64,000 nt of DNA from Micromonospora sp. WMMD1120. Its GTDB lineage: Bacteria > Actinomycetota > Actinomycetes > Mycobacteriales > Micromonosporaceae. The number at the start of each line of letters is the position of its first letter. Within the stretch, counting starts at the first letter, position 1. This document shows positions 35,432 to 45,102 of the stretch, in pieces. A program made the translations under genes and the position numbers. The stretch is from the NCBI RefSeq assembly GCF_029626235.1, contig NZ_JARUBO010000005.1, positions 5,614,001 through 5,678,000 on the forward strand, in the 5' to 3' direction. The notes beneath the pieces are model-generated. The model made no database searches. It was not told the origin of the DNA and saw only the letters and a program-made list of their open reading frames with translations.

Positions 35432-36994
35432 ATGACTGACGGACCTGAGCGCACGACCACCTACGTGAACCGGGTGCTGGAGCTCTTCGCCGAGTTCGGC
35501 GACCGGGAGGCGCTCGTCGGTGGGGGCCGCCGGCTCACCTACCCGCAGGCCGCCGGGCTGGTCCGGACGATGGCCGCGACGCTGACCCGGCACGGCGTAC
35601 GGCCCGGGTCGGCGGTGCTGGTGACCGTCGCGAACGCGGTGGAGGCTCCGCTGCTCCAGCTCGCGCTGCACGCGCTCGGCTGCCGCACGATGTGGGTCGC
35701 CCCGGTCACCGCGCGCCGGGAGGTCGACGAGTTCGTCCGGTCGGCCCGCCCGGACGCCCTGGTCTACGACGCCCGGGACCCGGCCGGTCTGGGCCCGGAG
35801 CTGGTCGCCGCGCTGCCCGGCGTACCGGTGTGCTGTCTGGGCGCCGGCGGAGCAGGCCCGGATCTCACCGGCGTCGCGGCCGGCGAGCCGGTCGGCCTGC
35901 CGGCGTCGGTGCCGGCGCCCGAGTCGTTCCTGCAGACCAGCGGCACCACCGGCGCCCCCAAGCTGGTGCACCACCGGGAGAGCTTCTACGCCCAGATCCT
36001 CGCCCTGGCCGCCGACTTCCGCGCCGCCGGTTTCCCGCTGCTGCGGCACCTGTCGCACTCGCCGATGTGGCTGGCCAGCGGCCAGATCACCACGCTGTTC
36101 AACCTGTTCACCGGCGGGGTGCTGTTCCTGCACGACGACTGGGACCCGGCGGTCTTCGTGGACACCGTGCAGCGGGAGCGGATCAATTCGACCTTCGTCA
36201 CCCCGCCGATGCTCTACGAGGTGCTGGACCACCCGGCGCTGGTCGGCGCGGACTTCTCCAGCATGTTCATGTTCAACGTGGGCGCCGGGCCCGCCGCGCC
36301 CGCCCGGCTGCGCCAGGCCATCGCGCGGTTCGGCCCGGTGCTGCGCATCGTGTACGGCCTCAGCGAGGCCGTCGTCATCACCGCTCTGCCCGGGCTGACC
36401 GACGACCCCGCGCACCCGCAGCGGCTGCGTTCCTGCGGGCGACCGTACGGCGACGTCCGCGTCGAGATCCGCGACGACGACGGTGCGGTGCTGCCGCCCG
36501 GACGCGACGGCGAGGTGTGGGTGCGGACCCGGTTGAGTTTCGCCGGCTACCACGGTCAGCCCGAGCTGACCGCGCAGACGTTGGTCGACGGGTGGGTGCG
36601 CACCCGCGACATCGGCCACCTCGACGAGGACGGTTACCTCTACCTGGTCGACCGGGCGCACGACATGATCGTGACCAGTCGACGGAACTGGGCGATCTTC
36701 TGCCGCCCGATCGAGGACGTGCTGGTCGGGCACCCGCAGGTGCGGGCCGCGGCGGTGATCGGGGTGCCGGACGCCACGGTGGGCGAGGTGCCGTACGCGT
36801 ACGTGGTGCTGACGCCGGGGGCGACGGTGACCGGAGCGGAGCTGATCGGGGCGGTGACCGCCGACCTCAACGAGATGTGGGCGCCGGCCACTGTGGAGGT
36901 GATCGACCGGTTGCCGGTGAACCGGTCGATGAAGGTGGACAAACAGGCGTTGCGCGCACGGTACGCGGCGGGCCGGGCGGCGGTCGGGGCGTGA
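35432..36994 (+). CDS. Acyl-CoA synthetase / AMP-dependent ligase (ANL family)
   Basis: A 520-aa adenylating enzyme. The P-loop-like A3 motif is SFLQTSGTTGAPKLVHHRE, then the A5 region VYGLSEAVVITALPG, A7/A8 in VRTRDIGHLDEDGYLYLVDRAHD, and the A10 Lys in NRSMKVDKQALR. It activates a carboxylic acid as acyl-AMP and then CoA or an ACP thioester; specificity is not readable. It overlaps the MFS gene by 4 nt (GTGA), so the substrate or its product is probably exported by it. Confidence 0.88.
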   Translation: MTDGPERTTTYVNRVLELFAEFGDREALVGGGRRLTYPQAAGLVRTMAATLTRHGVRPGSAVLVTVANAVEAPLLQLALHALGCRTMWVAPVTARREVDEFVRSARPDALVYDARDPAGLGPELVAALPGVPVCCLGAGGAGPDLTGVAAGEPVGLPASVPAPESFLQTSGTTGAPKLVHHRESFYAQILALAADFRAAGFPLLRHLSHSPMWLASGQITTLFNLFTGGVLFLHDDWDPAVFVDTVQRERINSTFVTPPMLYEVLDHPALVGADFSSMFMFNVGAGPAAPARLRQAIARFGPVLRIVYGLSEAVVITALPGLTDDPAHPQRLRSCGRPYGDVRVEIRDDDGAVLPPGRDGEVWVRTRLSFAGYHGQPELTAQTLVDGWVRTRDIGHLDEDGYLYLVDRAHDMIVTSRRNWAIFCRPIEDVLVGHPQVRAAAVIGVPDATVGEVPYAYVVLTPGATVTGAELIGAVTADLNEMWAPATVEVIDRLPVNRSMKVDKQALRARYAAGRAAVGA

Positions 36995-38217
36995 CCCCGC
37001 GTCGGCAACTGGTCGTCCTGGTCGGCGCGGACCTCGTCTCCAACCTGGGCACCCGCATCTCGGTGGTGACCATCCCGTGGCTGGTGCTGGTCACCACCGG
37101 CAGTCCCACCAAGATGGGGCTCGTCGCGTTCGCCGAGACCCTGCCGTACCTGCTGTCCAGCGCGTTGGGCACACCCTGGGCGGACCGGTTCGGCCTGCGC
37201 CGTACCTCGATAGTCTGCGACGCGGGCAGCGCCGTCGCGATGGTCGTGGTGGCGCTCACCCCGTGGCTGGGTTTCGCGCCGCTGGTGGCGTTGGTGGCGG
37301 TGGCCGGCGCGCTGCGCGGCATCGGCGACCGGGTGAAGCACGTGATGTTCCGGCCGGCCGCGCAGGCCGCCGGGGTGCCGCTGATCCGGCTGACCTCCGC
37401 GTACGACGGGTTGAGCCGGGTCGTGACGCTGTTCGGCGCCGCCGTCGGCGGGCTGCTGATCGCCGCGTTCGGGGTGACCGAGGCGATCCTCATCGACGCG
37501 GCCAGCTTCGGCGTCTGCGCGCTGCTGATCGGCGTCCTGGTCCGTCCACCGGCCGCCGCGACGCCACCCGCCCAGCCGGAGGGCTACCTGCGGGCGCTGC
37601 GCGGCGGCTTCGGCTACCTGGCCCGGGACCGACAGCTACTCGGCATGCTGGTGGTGGTCTCGGCGCTGAACATGGTGGCCAACGCCAGCGTCGCCGTCTA
37701 CATCCCGGTCTGGGTCGCCCGGGAACTGCACGGGCCTGGCGGGCTCGGCCTGGTGCTGGCGGCGTTCTCGGCCGGCGCGCTGCTGGGCAACCTGGCGTTC
37801 ACCGCGCTCGGGCCACGGCTCCCCCGATGGATGACGTTCGTGGTCGGCGCGCTGGTCGCCGGAACACCCCGGCTGGTGGCGCTGGCGGTCAGCGACGAGC
37901 TGCCGACGGTGCTCGCCGTGACGTTCCTGTCCGGCATCGGCATCGCGGCGGTCAACCCGCTGCTCGGCGTGGCGCTCTACGAGCGGGTGCCGCCGGAGTT
38001 GCAGACCCGGGTCATCGGCATCGCCGGGTCGCTGGCCTTCCTCGGGTTGCCGGTCGGCGCGCTACTCGGCGGCTGGTCGGTGGACGCCCTCGGGCTCACC
38101 CCGGCGCTGTGGGCGATGGCGGCGGCCTGTCTGCTCGTCACCGCGTACCCCCTGGTGATGGGGGGATCCGGACGCCCGCGGACGCCGACGCGCCCGGCGC
38201 CCGCCACGGCGGCCTGA
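36991..38217 (+). CDS. MFS transporter
   Basis: A 408-aa membrane protein with 10-12 hydrophobic segments and MFS_3-like motifs (DRFGLRRTSIVCDAGSA after helix 2, GLPVGALLGGWSVDALG near the end). This branch is typical of drug/metabolite exporters in biosynthetic regions. The GTG overlaps the ligase stop. Confidence 0.88.
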   Translation: MTPRRQLVVLVGADLVSNLGTRISVVTIPWLVLVTTGSPTKMGLVAFAETLPYLLSSALGTPWADRFGLRRTSIVCDAGSAVAMVVVALTPWLGFAPLVALVAVAGALRGIGDRVKHVMFRPAAQAAGVPLIRLTSAYDGLSRVVTLFGAAVGGLLIAAFGVTEAILIDAASFGVCALLIGVLVRPPAAATPPAQPEGYLRALRGGFGYLARDRQLLGMLVVVSALNMVANASVAVYIPVWVARELHGPGGLGLVLAAFSAGALLGNLAFTALGPRLPRWMTFVVGALVAGTPRLVALAVSDELPTVLAVTFLSGIGIAAVNPLLGVALYERVPPELQTRVIGIAGSLAFLGLPVGALLGGWSVDALGLTPALWAMAAACLLVTAYPLVMGGSGRPRTPTRPAPATAA

Positions 38218-38301
38218 CCGCACGTCACGGCCCGCCGGGCCGGTGCCGGGCCTGGCGTAAAGCGGTTGCGGTCGATCGGCGCGGCCCGCAGGCTCGGGCG
38301 G

Positions 38302-39216
38302 ATGAACGCGCAACCCCGGCCCGCTGTGCCGGACCTCGACGGTGCCCGGATCGACACGGACCTGGTCCGCCGCCTGGTCGCGGAGCAGTTCCCGCACTGG
38401 GCCCGACTGCCGGTGCGCCCGGTCGAGGTCGGTGGCTGGGACAACCGCACCTTCCACCTCGGCGACGAGATGACCGCACGACTGCCCAGCGGCCCGGGGT
38501 ACGCCGCGCAGGTCGCCAAGGAACAGCGCTGGCTGCCGGCGCTCGGTCCGCACCTGCCGCTGGAGATTCCCGTCCCGCTGGCGCACGGCGCGCCCGGCGT
38601 CGGCTATCCGTACCCGTGGTCGGTCTACCGGTGGATCGACGGACAGACCGCCCGCGCCGAGCGGATCGCCGACCTGACCCGGTTCGCCACCGACCTCGCC
38701 GCCTTCCTGCGTGCCCTGCGCGCCTCGGACACCACCGGCGGCCCGGCCGCCGGGCCGCACAGCGCCTGGCGGGGAGGCCCACTGTCCACCTACGACACGG
38801 AGACCCGGCTGGCGATCGAGACGCACCGCGACCGGCTGCCCGCCGACGCCGTCACCGACATCTGGCAGACCGCCCTCGACGCCTCCTGGGCCGGGCCGCC
38901 GGTCTGGTTCCACGGCGACGTCGCGTACGGCAACCTGCTGGTCCGCGACGGTCGGCTCGCCGCCGTCATCGACTTCGGCTGCTGCGGCGTGGGCGACCCG
39001 GCCTGCGACACGGTGATCGCCTGGACGCTGCTGCGCGGCCCCGCCCGGGCCGCGTTCCACGACGCGCTCGGCCTCGACGCGGCCACCTGGGCGCGGGGTC
39101 GGGGCTGGGCGTTGTGGAAGGCGCTGATCACGCTCGACGACCCGGACCCGGCCAAGGCCGCCGAGGCCCGGCACGTGCTGGGCGAACTGCTCGCCGAGCG
39201 CTCCCGAACCCACTGA
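38302..39216 (+). CDS. Aminoglycoside-phosphotransferase-like kinase
   Basis: A 304-aa APH/ChoK-fold kinase: Brenner motif VWFHGDVAYGNLLV (catalytic Asp) and the metal-binding DFG in AVIDFGCCGVGDPACD. Family members phosphorylate antibiotics, choline-like or sugar substrates. Here it may be a self-resistance enzyme for the nearby cluster, but that is a guess. ATG 38302 is chosen over 38266 because the upstream residues are not conserved. Confidence 0.82.
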   Translation: MNAQPRPAVPDLDGARIDTDLVRRLVAEQFPHWARLPVRPVEVGGWDNRTFHLGDEMTARLPSGPGYAAQVAKEQRWLPALGPHLPLEIPVPLAHGAPGVGYPYPWSVYRWIDGQTARAERIADLTRFATDLAAFLRALRASDTTGGPAAGPHSAWRGGPLSTYDTETRLAIETHRDRLPADAVTDIWQTALDASWAGPPVWFHGDVAYGNLLVRDGRLAAVIDFGCCGVGDPACDTVIAWTLLRGPARAAFHDALGLDAATWARGRGWALWKALITLDDPDPAKAAEARHVLGELLAERSRTH

Positions 39217-39345
39217 CCGTCACCCAGCGGTCGGCGTCGACCTGACGCCCCCGCCCCGATGTTCGCCGGCCGTTGCAGTTGTCGCCACCCACCCGTCGGC
39301 CGGGCGGGCTAGCGTCGGCGCCCGCACCCCAGGAGGCCGCCGGGT

Positions 39346-40284
39346 ATGACACCGTCACCCACTCGCCGCAGCAGCGCCGAGATCACCGCCGTACACCGGA
39401 TCGGCGACCACGCCCCGCACAGCGCGTTCACCGACCTCGTCCGGCACGCCGGCAGCTGGTTCTGCGCCTTCCGGGAGGGACGGACCCACCTCAGCGCCGA
39501 CGGCGTGATCCGGGTGCTGACGTCGGTCGACGGTCGGACGTGGACGTCCGCGGCGGTCATCCGGCAGGCCGGTGTCGACCTGCGCGACCCGCGCTTCGTC
39601 GTGCGCCCCGACGGCCGGCTGCAACTGTTCGGCGCGGCGGCGACCGGTGAGGCCGACAAGACGTTCCAGACGGTGACCTGGCACTCCGCCGACGGGCACG
39701 CCTGGGGAAACCCGACGCCGGTGGGCGAACCGGGCGTCTGGGTGTGGCGGGCGGTCTGGCACGACGAGGTGATGTACGGCATCGGCTACGCCACCGGTGA
39801 GCCGAGGTTTGCCCGGCTCTACCGCAGCGAGGACGGTGTGGACCTGCGAACCTGGGTGCCGACGTTGTTCGCCGACGGGTACCCGAACGAGTCCGGGTTG
39901 GTCTTCGCCCCGGACGGCGTCGCCCTCTGCCTGCTGCGCCGGGACGGCGTCGACGCGAGCGCGCAGCTCGGCCGGGCCACCCCACCCTACCGGGAGTGGA
40001 CCTGGACCGACCTCGGTGTCCGGGTGGGCGGGCCGACGCTGCTGCGGCTGCCCGACGGGCGACTGCTGGCCGGCGTACGCCTGCACGACGGCGCGGTCCG
40101 CACCGCGATCTGCGCCGTCGACCCGGACCGGGGCGGGCTGACCGAGGTGGTCGCGCTGCCCTCCGGCGGCGACACCAGCTATCCCGGGATGGTGTGGCAC
40201 GACGACCTGCTGTGGGTGAGCTACTACTCCTCCCACGAGGGACGGACCTGCGTGTACCTGGCCGAGGTGCGGCTCACGGGGTGA
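39346..40284 (+). CDS. Sialidase-like beta-propeller protein
   Basis: A 312-aa protein with repeated Asp-box-type turns (SVDGRTWTS, SADGHAWGN, SEDGVDLRTW) and propeller blades such as GPTLLRLPDGRLLAGVRL, plus an FREG motif near residue 44. It resembles exo-alpha-sialidase/BNR proteins but has no signal peptide. AGGAGG lies 9 nt before the ATG. The substrate is unknown. Confidence 0.75.
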   Translation: MTPSPTRRSSAEITAVHRIGDHAPHSAFTDLVRHAGSWFCAFREGRTHLSADGVIRVLTSVDGRTWTSAAVIRQAGVDLRDPRFVVRPDGRLQLFGAAATGEADKTFQTVTWHSADGHAWGNPTPVGEPGVWVWRAVWHDEVMYGIGYATGEPRFARLYRSEDGVDLRTWVPTLFADGYPNESGLVFAPDGVALCLLRRDGVDASAQLGRATPPYREWTWTDLGVRVGGPTLLRLPDGRLLAGVRLHDGAVRTAICAVDPDRGGLTEVVALPSGGDTSYPGMVWHDDLLWVSYYSSHEGRTCVYLAEVRLTG

Positions 40285-40553
40285 CTGTCGCCCCACGCGG
40301 GACGGCGCACGGGACCACGCCGCCGGACGCGGCCCGCTATCGTCACCACGACAGAGGGTGCCGACGACCTCACGGATCTGGGCATGCGCGTTCATGGATC
40401 GGTCGGTCTCGTGACCGGGCGCTGCCCACGACATGGTGCGTGGGCCATCGCGCCTCGTCGGATGTCATCCGCCCGGCTCTCCGCACCGCCGACCGCACCC
40501 GGCGCGGCGGTCAGGACGTCCCCGCCCGCGCAGGGCTGACAAGAGGGAGCGCG

Positions 40554-41623
40554 ATGAGGATCACCCGCAGTCGCCTGGCCAACGGGGCGGCGTTGCTCGC
40601 CGTCGGGACGTCACGGCGATCAATCCGAGCGTCAACGCCTACCTGACTGTCTATCCGCACGGGTCACCGCGGCCAGCCTCGTCCTCGCTCAACGCGTCCG
40701 CCGGCGAGACGATCTCCACGACCCAGGTGGTCACCGTCGGACAGAACGGCCGGCTCGCCGTCTACCACAACGGCGGCAGTACGCACGTCCGCATCGACGT
40801 GCACGGCTACTTCACCAACAGCGCAGGAGGCGGCCTCGTCGCCGTGGAGCACGGGCGCGTCGTGGACACGCGCGACGGCACCGGCATGATCCCCACCAAC
40901 GGCAGTCGCACCGTCACCCTCACCGGGAGCGGCATTCCGGCCGGAGCGAGCAACGCGCTGCTCGGCGTGACGGTCGTCGGCGCCGCCTCCGGCGGTTACC
41001 TCAGCGCCTACCCGGCCGGTGGCGCGGCCGATCCGAGCAGCGTGGTCGACTACGCCGGCGGGACCACCTCACAGGGCATCGCCGTCGCGCTCTCCTCGGC
41101 CGGCACTGTCACCTTCGTGAACCGTGGCCCGGCCGTACACCTGGTCCTGGTCCAGCAGGGCTGTGTCACGGCCTCCCCGAGCAGCGGCGCCGACCTGCGC
41201 ACCACGCAGCCCCTCACGGTCGCCGACACCCGGGCCAACGGCGGGGCGCCGCTGGCGGCGAAGGGCGGGCTGATCGTCAAGCTCACCGGCGCCAACGGCC
41301 TGCCACTGAACGCGATGGACGGCGCCTTCATCTCGGTCACCACGATCGGCCCCACCGCGAGCGGTTTCGTCACCGTCGAACCGTCCGGGCTCTTCCCGGC
41401 CACCGAGGACGGCCCGGTGGTGCTGAACCCCCCGGCGTCGAACGTCACGGCGGGTCAGCACGCCCGCACGACAATGGTCGTGACAAAGGTCGGCCGGATC
41501 GTCACCGACCGCCCCAATGTCAGCAAACCCGGCGAGATCAGGATCCTGAACGTCAGCAGCGGCACCGTCCACGTGGTCGTCACCCTGCACGGATGGTTCA
41601 ACCAACCGGTCGGCAGCAACTGA
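40554..41623 (+). pseudogene. Secreted WxG-type repeat protein, disrupted by internal deletion/frameshift
   Basis: ATG 40554, with GAGGGAG before it, starts a plausible signal peptide (MRITRSRLANGAALLAVG) but that frame stops at 40646. From about 40610 a different frame (ending 41623) carries several repeats of a common actinobacterial secreted module, for example NPSVNAYLTVYPHG, RLAVYHNGG...VDVHGYF-like ends and VVDTRDGTGMIP. The signal peptide and repeat region were evidently joined out of frame, with the first repeats lost. The same 3' frame is open upstream but has no signal or start, so I call it a pseudogene. Confidence 0.7.
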
Positions 41624-41629
41624 GCCCGA

Positions 41630-41675
41630 GCCTCGCCGCTGCTGTCGCGCACCGTCACGGCAGCAGCGGCGAGGC
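41630..41675 (+). terminator. Hairpin after disrupted secreted-repeat gene
   Basis: A perfect 15-bp stem (41630-41644 with 41661-41675), extendable to 18 bp with one mismatch, starts 6 bp past the stop. Confidence 0.7.
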
Positions 41676-41712
41676 GCTGTCCACCGCCAGAGCGAACGAC
41701 TAATCTGCCGGC

Positions 41713-42387
41713 ATGGCATCGACGCTCACCGAGTCGACCGACCCGTACTGCCTGCGCCCCGGCGAGGCCGGGGAGCTGCTGCGCGGGCACCCGTGGCGGC
41801 GGTTCGTGGCGCTCGGCGACAGCGTGGTCGAGGGCATGTGCGAGCCGTCGCCGGGCTACCCGGACGTGCAGTGGGTCGACCGGATCGCCGCCGAGCTGAC
41901 CGCCGTACGCCCCGAGCTGGCGTACCGGAATCTGGGTCGACGTGGACTACGCGCGCACCAGGTACGCGCCACCCAGCTCGCCCCGGCCCTCGCGTTCGCG
42001 CCCGACCTCGCGCTCGTCGTCTGCGGCGGCAACGACGCCTTCCACCCGGCGTACGACGCCGAGGCGGTGGACGTCGAGCTGACCGCCATGATCAGCGCCT
42101 TACGGGCAGCCGGGGCGGACGTGATCACCGTCGGCATGTTCGACGTGTCGCACAGCCCGGCCGTCCCCGAGGCGCTACGACAGGGCCTGCGGGACCGGAT
42201 GCGTCGCCTGTCCGCGCACACGGCGCGCCTGGCCGAACGCCTGCGCACGATCCACGTGCACCTGACCGACCATCCTTTGACCGCCGACCCGACCCTCTAC
42301 AGCACCGACGGCCGCCACGGCAGCGCCCGCAGCGACGCGATAGCCACCGCCGAAACCCTAAGAGCCCTAACCCCCCACAAACCCTAA
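41713..42387 (+). CDS. Cytosolic SGNH/GDSL hydrolase
   Basis: A 224-aa SGNH hydrolase: block I FVALGDSVVEGMCEP, the Asn of block III in VCGGNDAFHP, and a C-terminal TDGRHGSARSDAIA with a weakly conserved Asp/His pair. It is slightly shorter than usual and its C-terminus (ALTPHKP) runs straight into the C-rich tract of repeat element C, so the natural end may have been altered. No signal peptide. Confidence 0.78.
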   Translation: MASTLTESTDPYCLRPGEAGELLRGHPWRRFVALGDSVVEGMCEPSPGYPDVQWVDRIAAELTAVRPELAYRNLGRRGLRAHQVRATQLAPALAFAPDLALVVCGGNDAFHPAYDAEAVDVELTAMISALRAAGADVITVGMFDVSHSPAVPEALRQGLRDRMRRLSAHTARLAERLRTIHVHLTDHPLTADPTLYSTDGRHGSARSDAIATAETLRALTPHKP

Positions 42388-42389
42388 CC

Positions 42390-42465
42390 CCCCACCCCGG
42401 ACCCCACCCCGGCCCCGGCCTGGCCCCACCCCACCCCCGCCCGGCCCCGTTGATCATGAAGTTAT
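42390..42465. repeat. Element C, left half (C-tract plus palindrome arm)
   Basis: A C-rich tract (about 42390-42448) is followed by the arm GTTGATCATGAAGTTAT (42449-42465). Its exact reverse complement is at 43645-43661, on the other side of the IS30 element. Layout is the same as elements A and B, but with a different core sequence. Confidence 0.8.
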
Positions 42466-42489
42466 CGACATGACACGCCGGGTGGTTTC

Positions 42490-43620
42490 TAGGCTTCAGT
42501 GCAACTGATCTTGGTTGGGCTGGGGGTGCTGGTGGCGAGGCCGGGTGTGGTGACGTTTGGGCATCGGCAGGTGTTGGAGCATCTGTGGGGGGCAGGGCGG
42601 ACGATTTCGCAGATCGCGGGTGTGCTCGGGGTGTCGGTGAGCACGGTCTCGCGGGAGGTGGGCCGGTATCACAGTGCCCGGCATGGGACGAAGAACCCGT
42701 TGGGGCGGTCGTTGCCGTCGGGGCGGGCTCGGGCGCCGTATCGGTGGGGGTATCAGGCGCAGTGGGCGCAGCGGCGTGCTGACGCGGCGCGGCGTCGGCC
42801 GAAGGCGACGAAGTTGGGGGCCGGGACGCGGCTGCGGCAGGTGGTGCAGGGCAGACTGGCGCGTAGGTGGTCTCCGACGCAGATCGCCGCGTGGCTGCGG
42901 GCCATGTTCGCTGACCGGCCGGAGTTGCAGGTGTCTCACGAGACGATCTACCAGGCGATCTACGTTCAGTCGCGGGGCAGCCTGCGGGAGGAGTTGACTC
43001 GGCAGGTCGCTCTGCGCTCGGGACGCGCCGACCGGCGTGCCCAGTCGCGGCTGGCGGCAGCGGATCGGGGCCGCCGCCCCTGGATCGGGGACCTGCACAT
43101 CAGTAACCGGCCCGCCGAGGCCACCGACCGGGCCGTGCCGGGTCACTGGGAAGGTGATCTGGTCATCGGCAAGGGCGGCCGCTCGGCGATCGTGACACTG
43201 GTCGAACGCGCCACCCGCTACGTGATGCTCGGCGCGCTGCCGCACGGGCGTGACACCGAAGCCGTCATCGGCGTGCTCACCGACCTCGCCGCCCGACTAC
43301 CGACGCACCTACGCCGCTCACTGACCTGGGACCAAGGCAGCGAGATGGCCGCCCACGCGGTCTTCACCGTCGCCACCGGCTGCCCGGTCTACTTCTGCGA
43401 CCCCCACAGCCCCTGGCAACGCGGCAGCAACGAGAACACCAACGGCCTGCTACGCCAGTACTTCCCCAAAGGCAGCTACGACTTCCGCAGCATCAACCAG
43501 AGCGGCCTCGACGAGATCGCCCACGAACTGAACACCCGCCCCCGCCAAACACTCGACTGGGCAACCCCAGCCGAACGCCTAGACCACCTCATCGCCGCCT
43601 AACGATTGCACTCACCCCTT
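42490..43620 (+). mobile_element. IS30-family insertion sequence
   Basis: About 1.13 kb. Imperfect terminal repeats are visible: 42490-42504 and 43606-43620 share 11 of 15 positions when one is reverse-complemented, including AGTGCAA. It carries one transposase gene. It lies between the two arms of palindromic element C. Exact ends and target duplication cannot be fixed by eye. Confidence 0.8.
42499..43602 (+). CDS. IS30-family transposase
   Basis: A DDE transposase of up to 367 aa. The N-terminal HTH (ISQIAGVLGVSVSTVSREV) binds the IS ends. The integrase-core residues are seen as Asp in GHWEGDLVIGKG, Asp in LTWDQGSEMA and Glu in NENTNGLLRQYFPKG. The frame is intact, so the element may be active. 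The GTG at 42499 falls inside the left terminal repeat; a GTG about 17 codons on (before TFGHRQVLEHL) is a likelier start. Its first third is rich in G/T-ending codons unlike the neighbours. Confidence 0.9.
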   Translation: MQLILVGLGVLVARPGVVTFGHRQVLEHLWGAGRTISQIAGVLGVSVSTVSREVGRYHSARHGTKNPLGRSLPSGRARAPYRWGYQAQWAQRRADAARRRPKATKLGAGTRLRQVVQGRLARRWSPTQIAAWLRAMFADRPELQVSHETIYQAIYVQSRGSLREELTRQVALRSGRADRRAQSRLAAADRGRRPWIGDLHISNRPAEATDRAVPGHWEGDLVIGKGGRSAIVTLVERATRYVMLGALPHGRDTEAVIGVLTDLAARLPTHLRRSLTWDQGSEMAAHAVFTVATGCPVYFCDPHSPWQRGSNENTNGLLRQYFPKGSYDFRSINQSGLDEIAHELNTRPRQTLDWATPAERLDHLIAA

Positions 43621-43644
43621 GACCCCAAGCCGCTGCGGCTGGTC

Positions 43645-43743
43645 ATAACTTCATGATCAACCCCGCCGGGCCGGGGTGGGTGGGCGGGGCCGGGGTGGGG
43701 GTGGGGGTGGGGGTGGGGGTGGGGGTGGGGGTGGGGGTGGGGG
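43645..43743. repeat. Element C, right half (palindrome arm plus G-tract)
   Basis: The arm 43645-43661 is the exact reverse complement of 42449-42465. It is followed by a G-rich tract that ends in about eight copies of GGGGGT (about 43694-43743) running up to the stop codon of the ATP-grasp gene. This tract is a candidate G-quadruplex former. Confidence 0.8.
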
Positions 43744-45102
43744 TCAGGATTTTAGGAGGACTCCGGTGAGGAGGACTCCGTGGGCCAGGTTGAGCACTCC
43801 GTCGCAGCCGGGGTAGCCGACCCGGGCCAGGGCGCCGGAGGAGCGTCGGCCGAAGAGGTACGGGGCCAGCGAGTACGGGACGTCGGCGGTGACGGTGTCG
43901 CCGGTTTCGATGTGCACGAAGTCCATCGACACCCGGTCGGTGGGCAGGTACTCCTGCAGGATCGCGCCGCCCTGCTCGACGGCGGCGCGTAGGCCGTCGG
44001 CCCAGTCCGCCGGGCTCAGCTCCGGGCCGAGCAGCACGCCGTGCCCTGCCGAGCCGTCCGCCGGCTTCGCCACCAGCGTGGCCTGCTCGGTGATCGCCCG
44101 GTCCAGCACGGCGGCGGTCAGCGGCACCGTGTACGGCACGTGCCGACGGATGAGGGCCTGGTCGGCGGCGGCGAGGGTGTCCACGTCCTCCCACAGCCAG
44201 GCGAACGTGGTCTTGTTGCCGAGCAGCCAGGCCGCCGCCGACACGAACATCGGCAGGGTGCCGGCCGCGAGCGCCAGGGCCACGGCGTCCAGGCCGGCGG
44301 TCGGGGTGACCCGGTTGGGCACGAACAGCCGGAACAGCGCGTCGACCGGCGCGCCGGCCACGACGAGGCGGTTCTCGGCGTCCACGGTGGCGGTGGACAC
44401 CGGGGCGATGACCAGGTCGATGCCGAAGTCACTGGCGCGTACGGCCAGCGGGTCGAGGATCCGGATGAACGTCTCCGGGTCGTCCAGGCCGGGGTAGTCC
44501 GCGTCGAAGTCCATCAGCAGGGCCACCCGTGCCCCGTCGGGCAGGCGCAGTTCCTCGCGGATCGCCACGAACCGCTGGTCCAGCAGTGACCCGGCGGCGC
44601 GGACCGGCAGGTCGTCGAGGATGCCCCGCTCCTGGTAGAGCCGGGCGAACCGCTGGATGACGGTGTCGGCGTCGAAGCCGCCGCCGAGGCTGCTGTCGAT
44701 GTTGTACTCGACGAACTTCGGCACCCCGTCGGTGAAGATGACGTCCGGGCGGTACGCGGCCAGCAACGCCTCGGTCAGCGGCTCGGACTCGTCCAGCAGG
44801 CGGGTCTCCCCCGCCGGCACGCCGAGCAGCCGGCGCAGCGCGCCCGCGGTGTCCGCGCGGCGTCGGCAGGCGTCGAGAATGAGCTGGGCGAGCCGGTCGC
44901 ACACCTCGTTGAGCTCCCGCCAGGCGTCCGCGGCGAGGACCGGGGGGCGGGCCAACCGCCACTGTTTGTTGTAGGTGGCCCGGCCGTGGAAGACCTGCTC
45001 CCAGGCCGCCGCGCCGCTGTTCACCATGGCGGCGCGGGCCGACTCGGGCAGTGCGGCCCAGGCCCCCGACAGCGGCGGCCACGGGTAGTTCGGGTCGATC
45101 AT
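43744..45102 (-). CDS. Circularly permuted ATP-grasp ligase-like protein
   Basis: A 452-aa protein with features of permuted ATP-grasp enzymes: FVEYNIDSSLGGGFDADT in the first half, LVAKPADGSAGHGVLLG as the glycine-rich ATP loop, then ILQEYLPTDRVSMDFV and a metal-site region. Relatives make amide or peptide bonds via acyl-phosphates (glutathionylspermidine-synthase-like and natural-product ligases), so it may amidate the cluster's product. Its ATG overlaps the E1-beta stop. It is the last gene of the operon; a G/C-rich tract starts at its stop codon. Confidence 0.8.
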   Translation of the reverse strand: MIDPNYPWPPLSGAWAALPESARAAMVNSGAAAWEQVFHGRATYNKQWRLARPPVLAADAWRELNEVCDRLAQLILDACRRRADTAGALRRLLGVPAGETRLLDESEPLTEALLAAYRPDVIFTDGVPKFVEYNIDSSLGGGFDADTVIQRFARLYQERGILDDLPVRAAGSLLDQRFVAIREELRLPDGARVALLMDFDADYPGLDDPETFIRILDPLAVRASDFGIDLVIAPVSTATVDAENRLVVAGAPVDALFRLFVPNRVTPTAGLDAVALALAAGTLPMFVSAAAWLLGNKTTFAWLWEDVDTLAAADQALIRRHVPYTVPLTAAVLDRAITEQATLVAKPADGSAGHGVLLGPELSPADWADGLRAAVEQGGAILQEYLPTDRVSMDFVHIETGDTVTADVPYSLAPYLFGRRSSGALARVGYPGCDGVLNLAHGVLLTGVLLKS

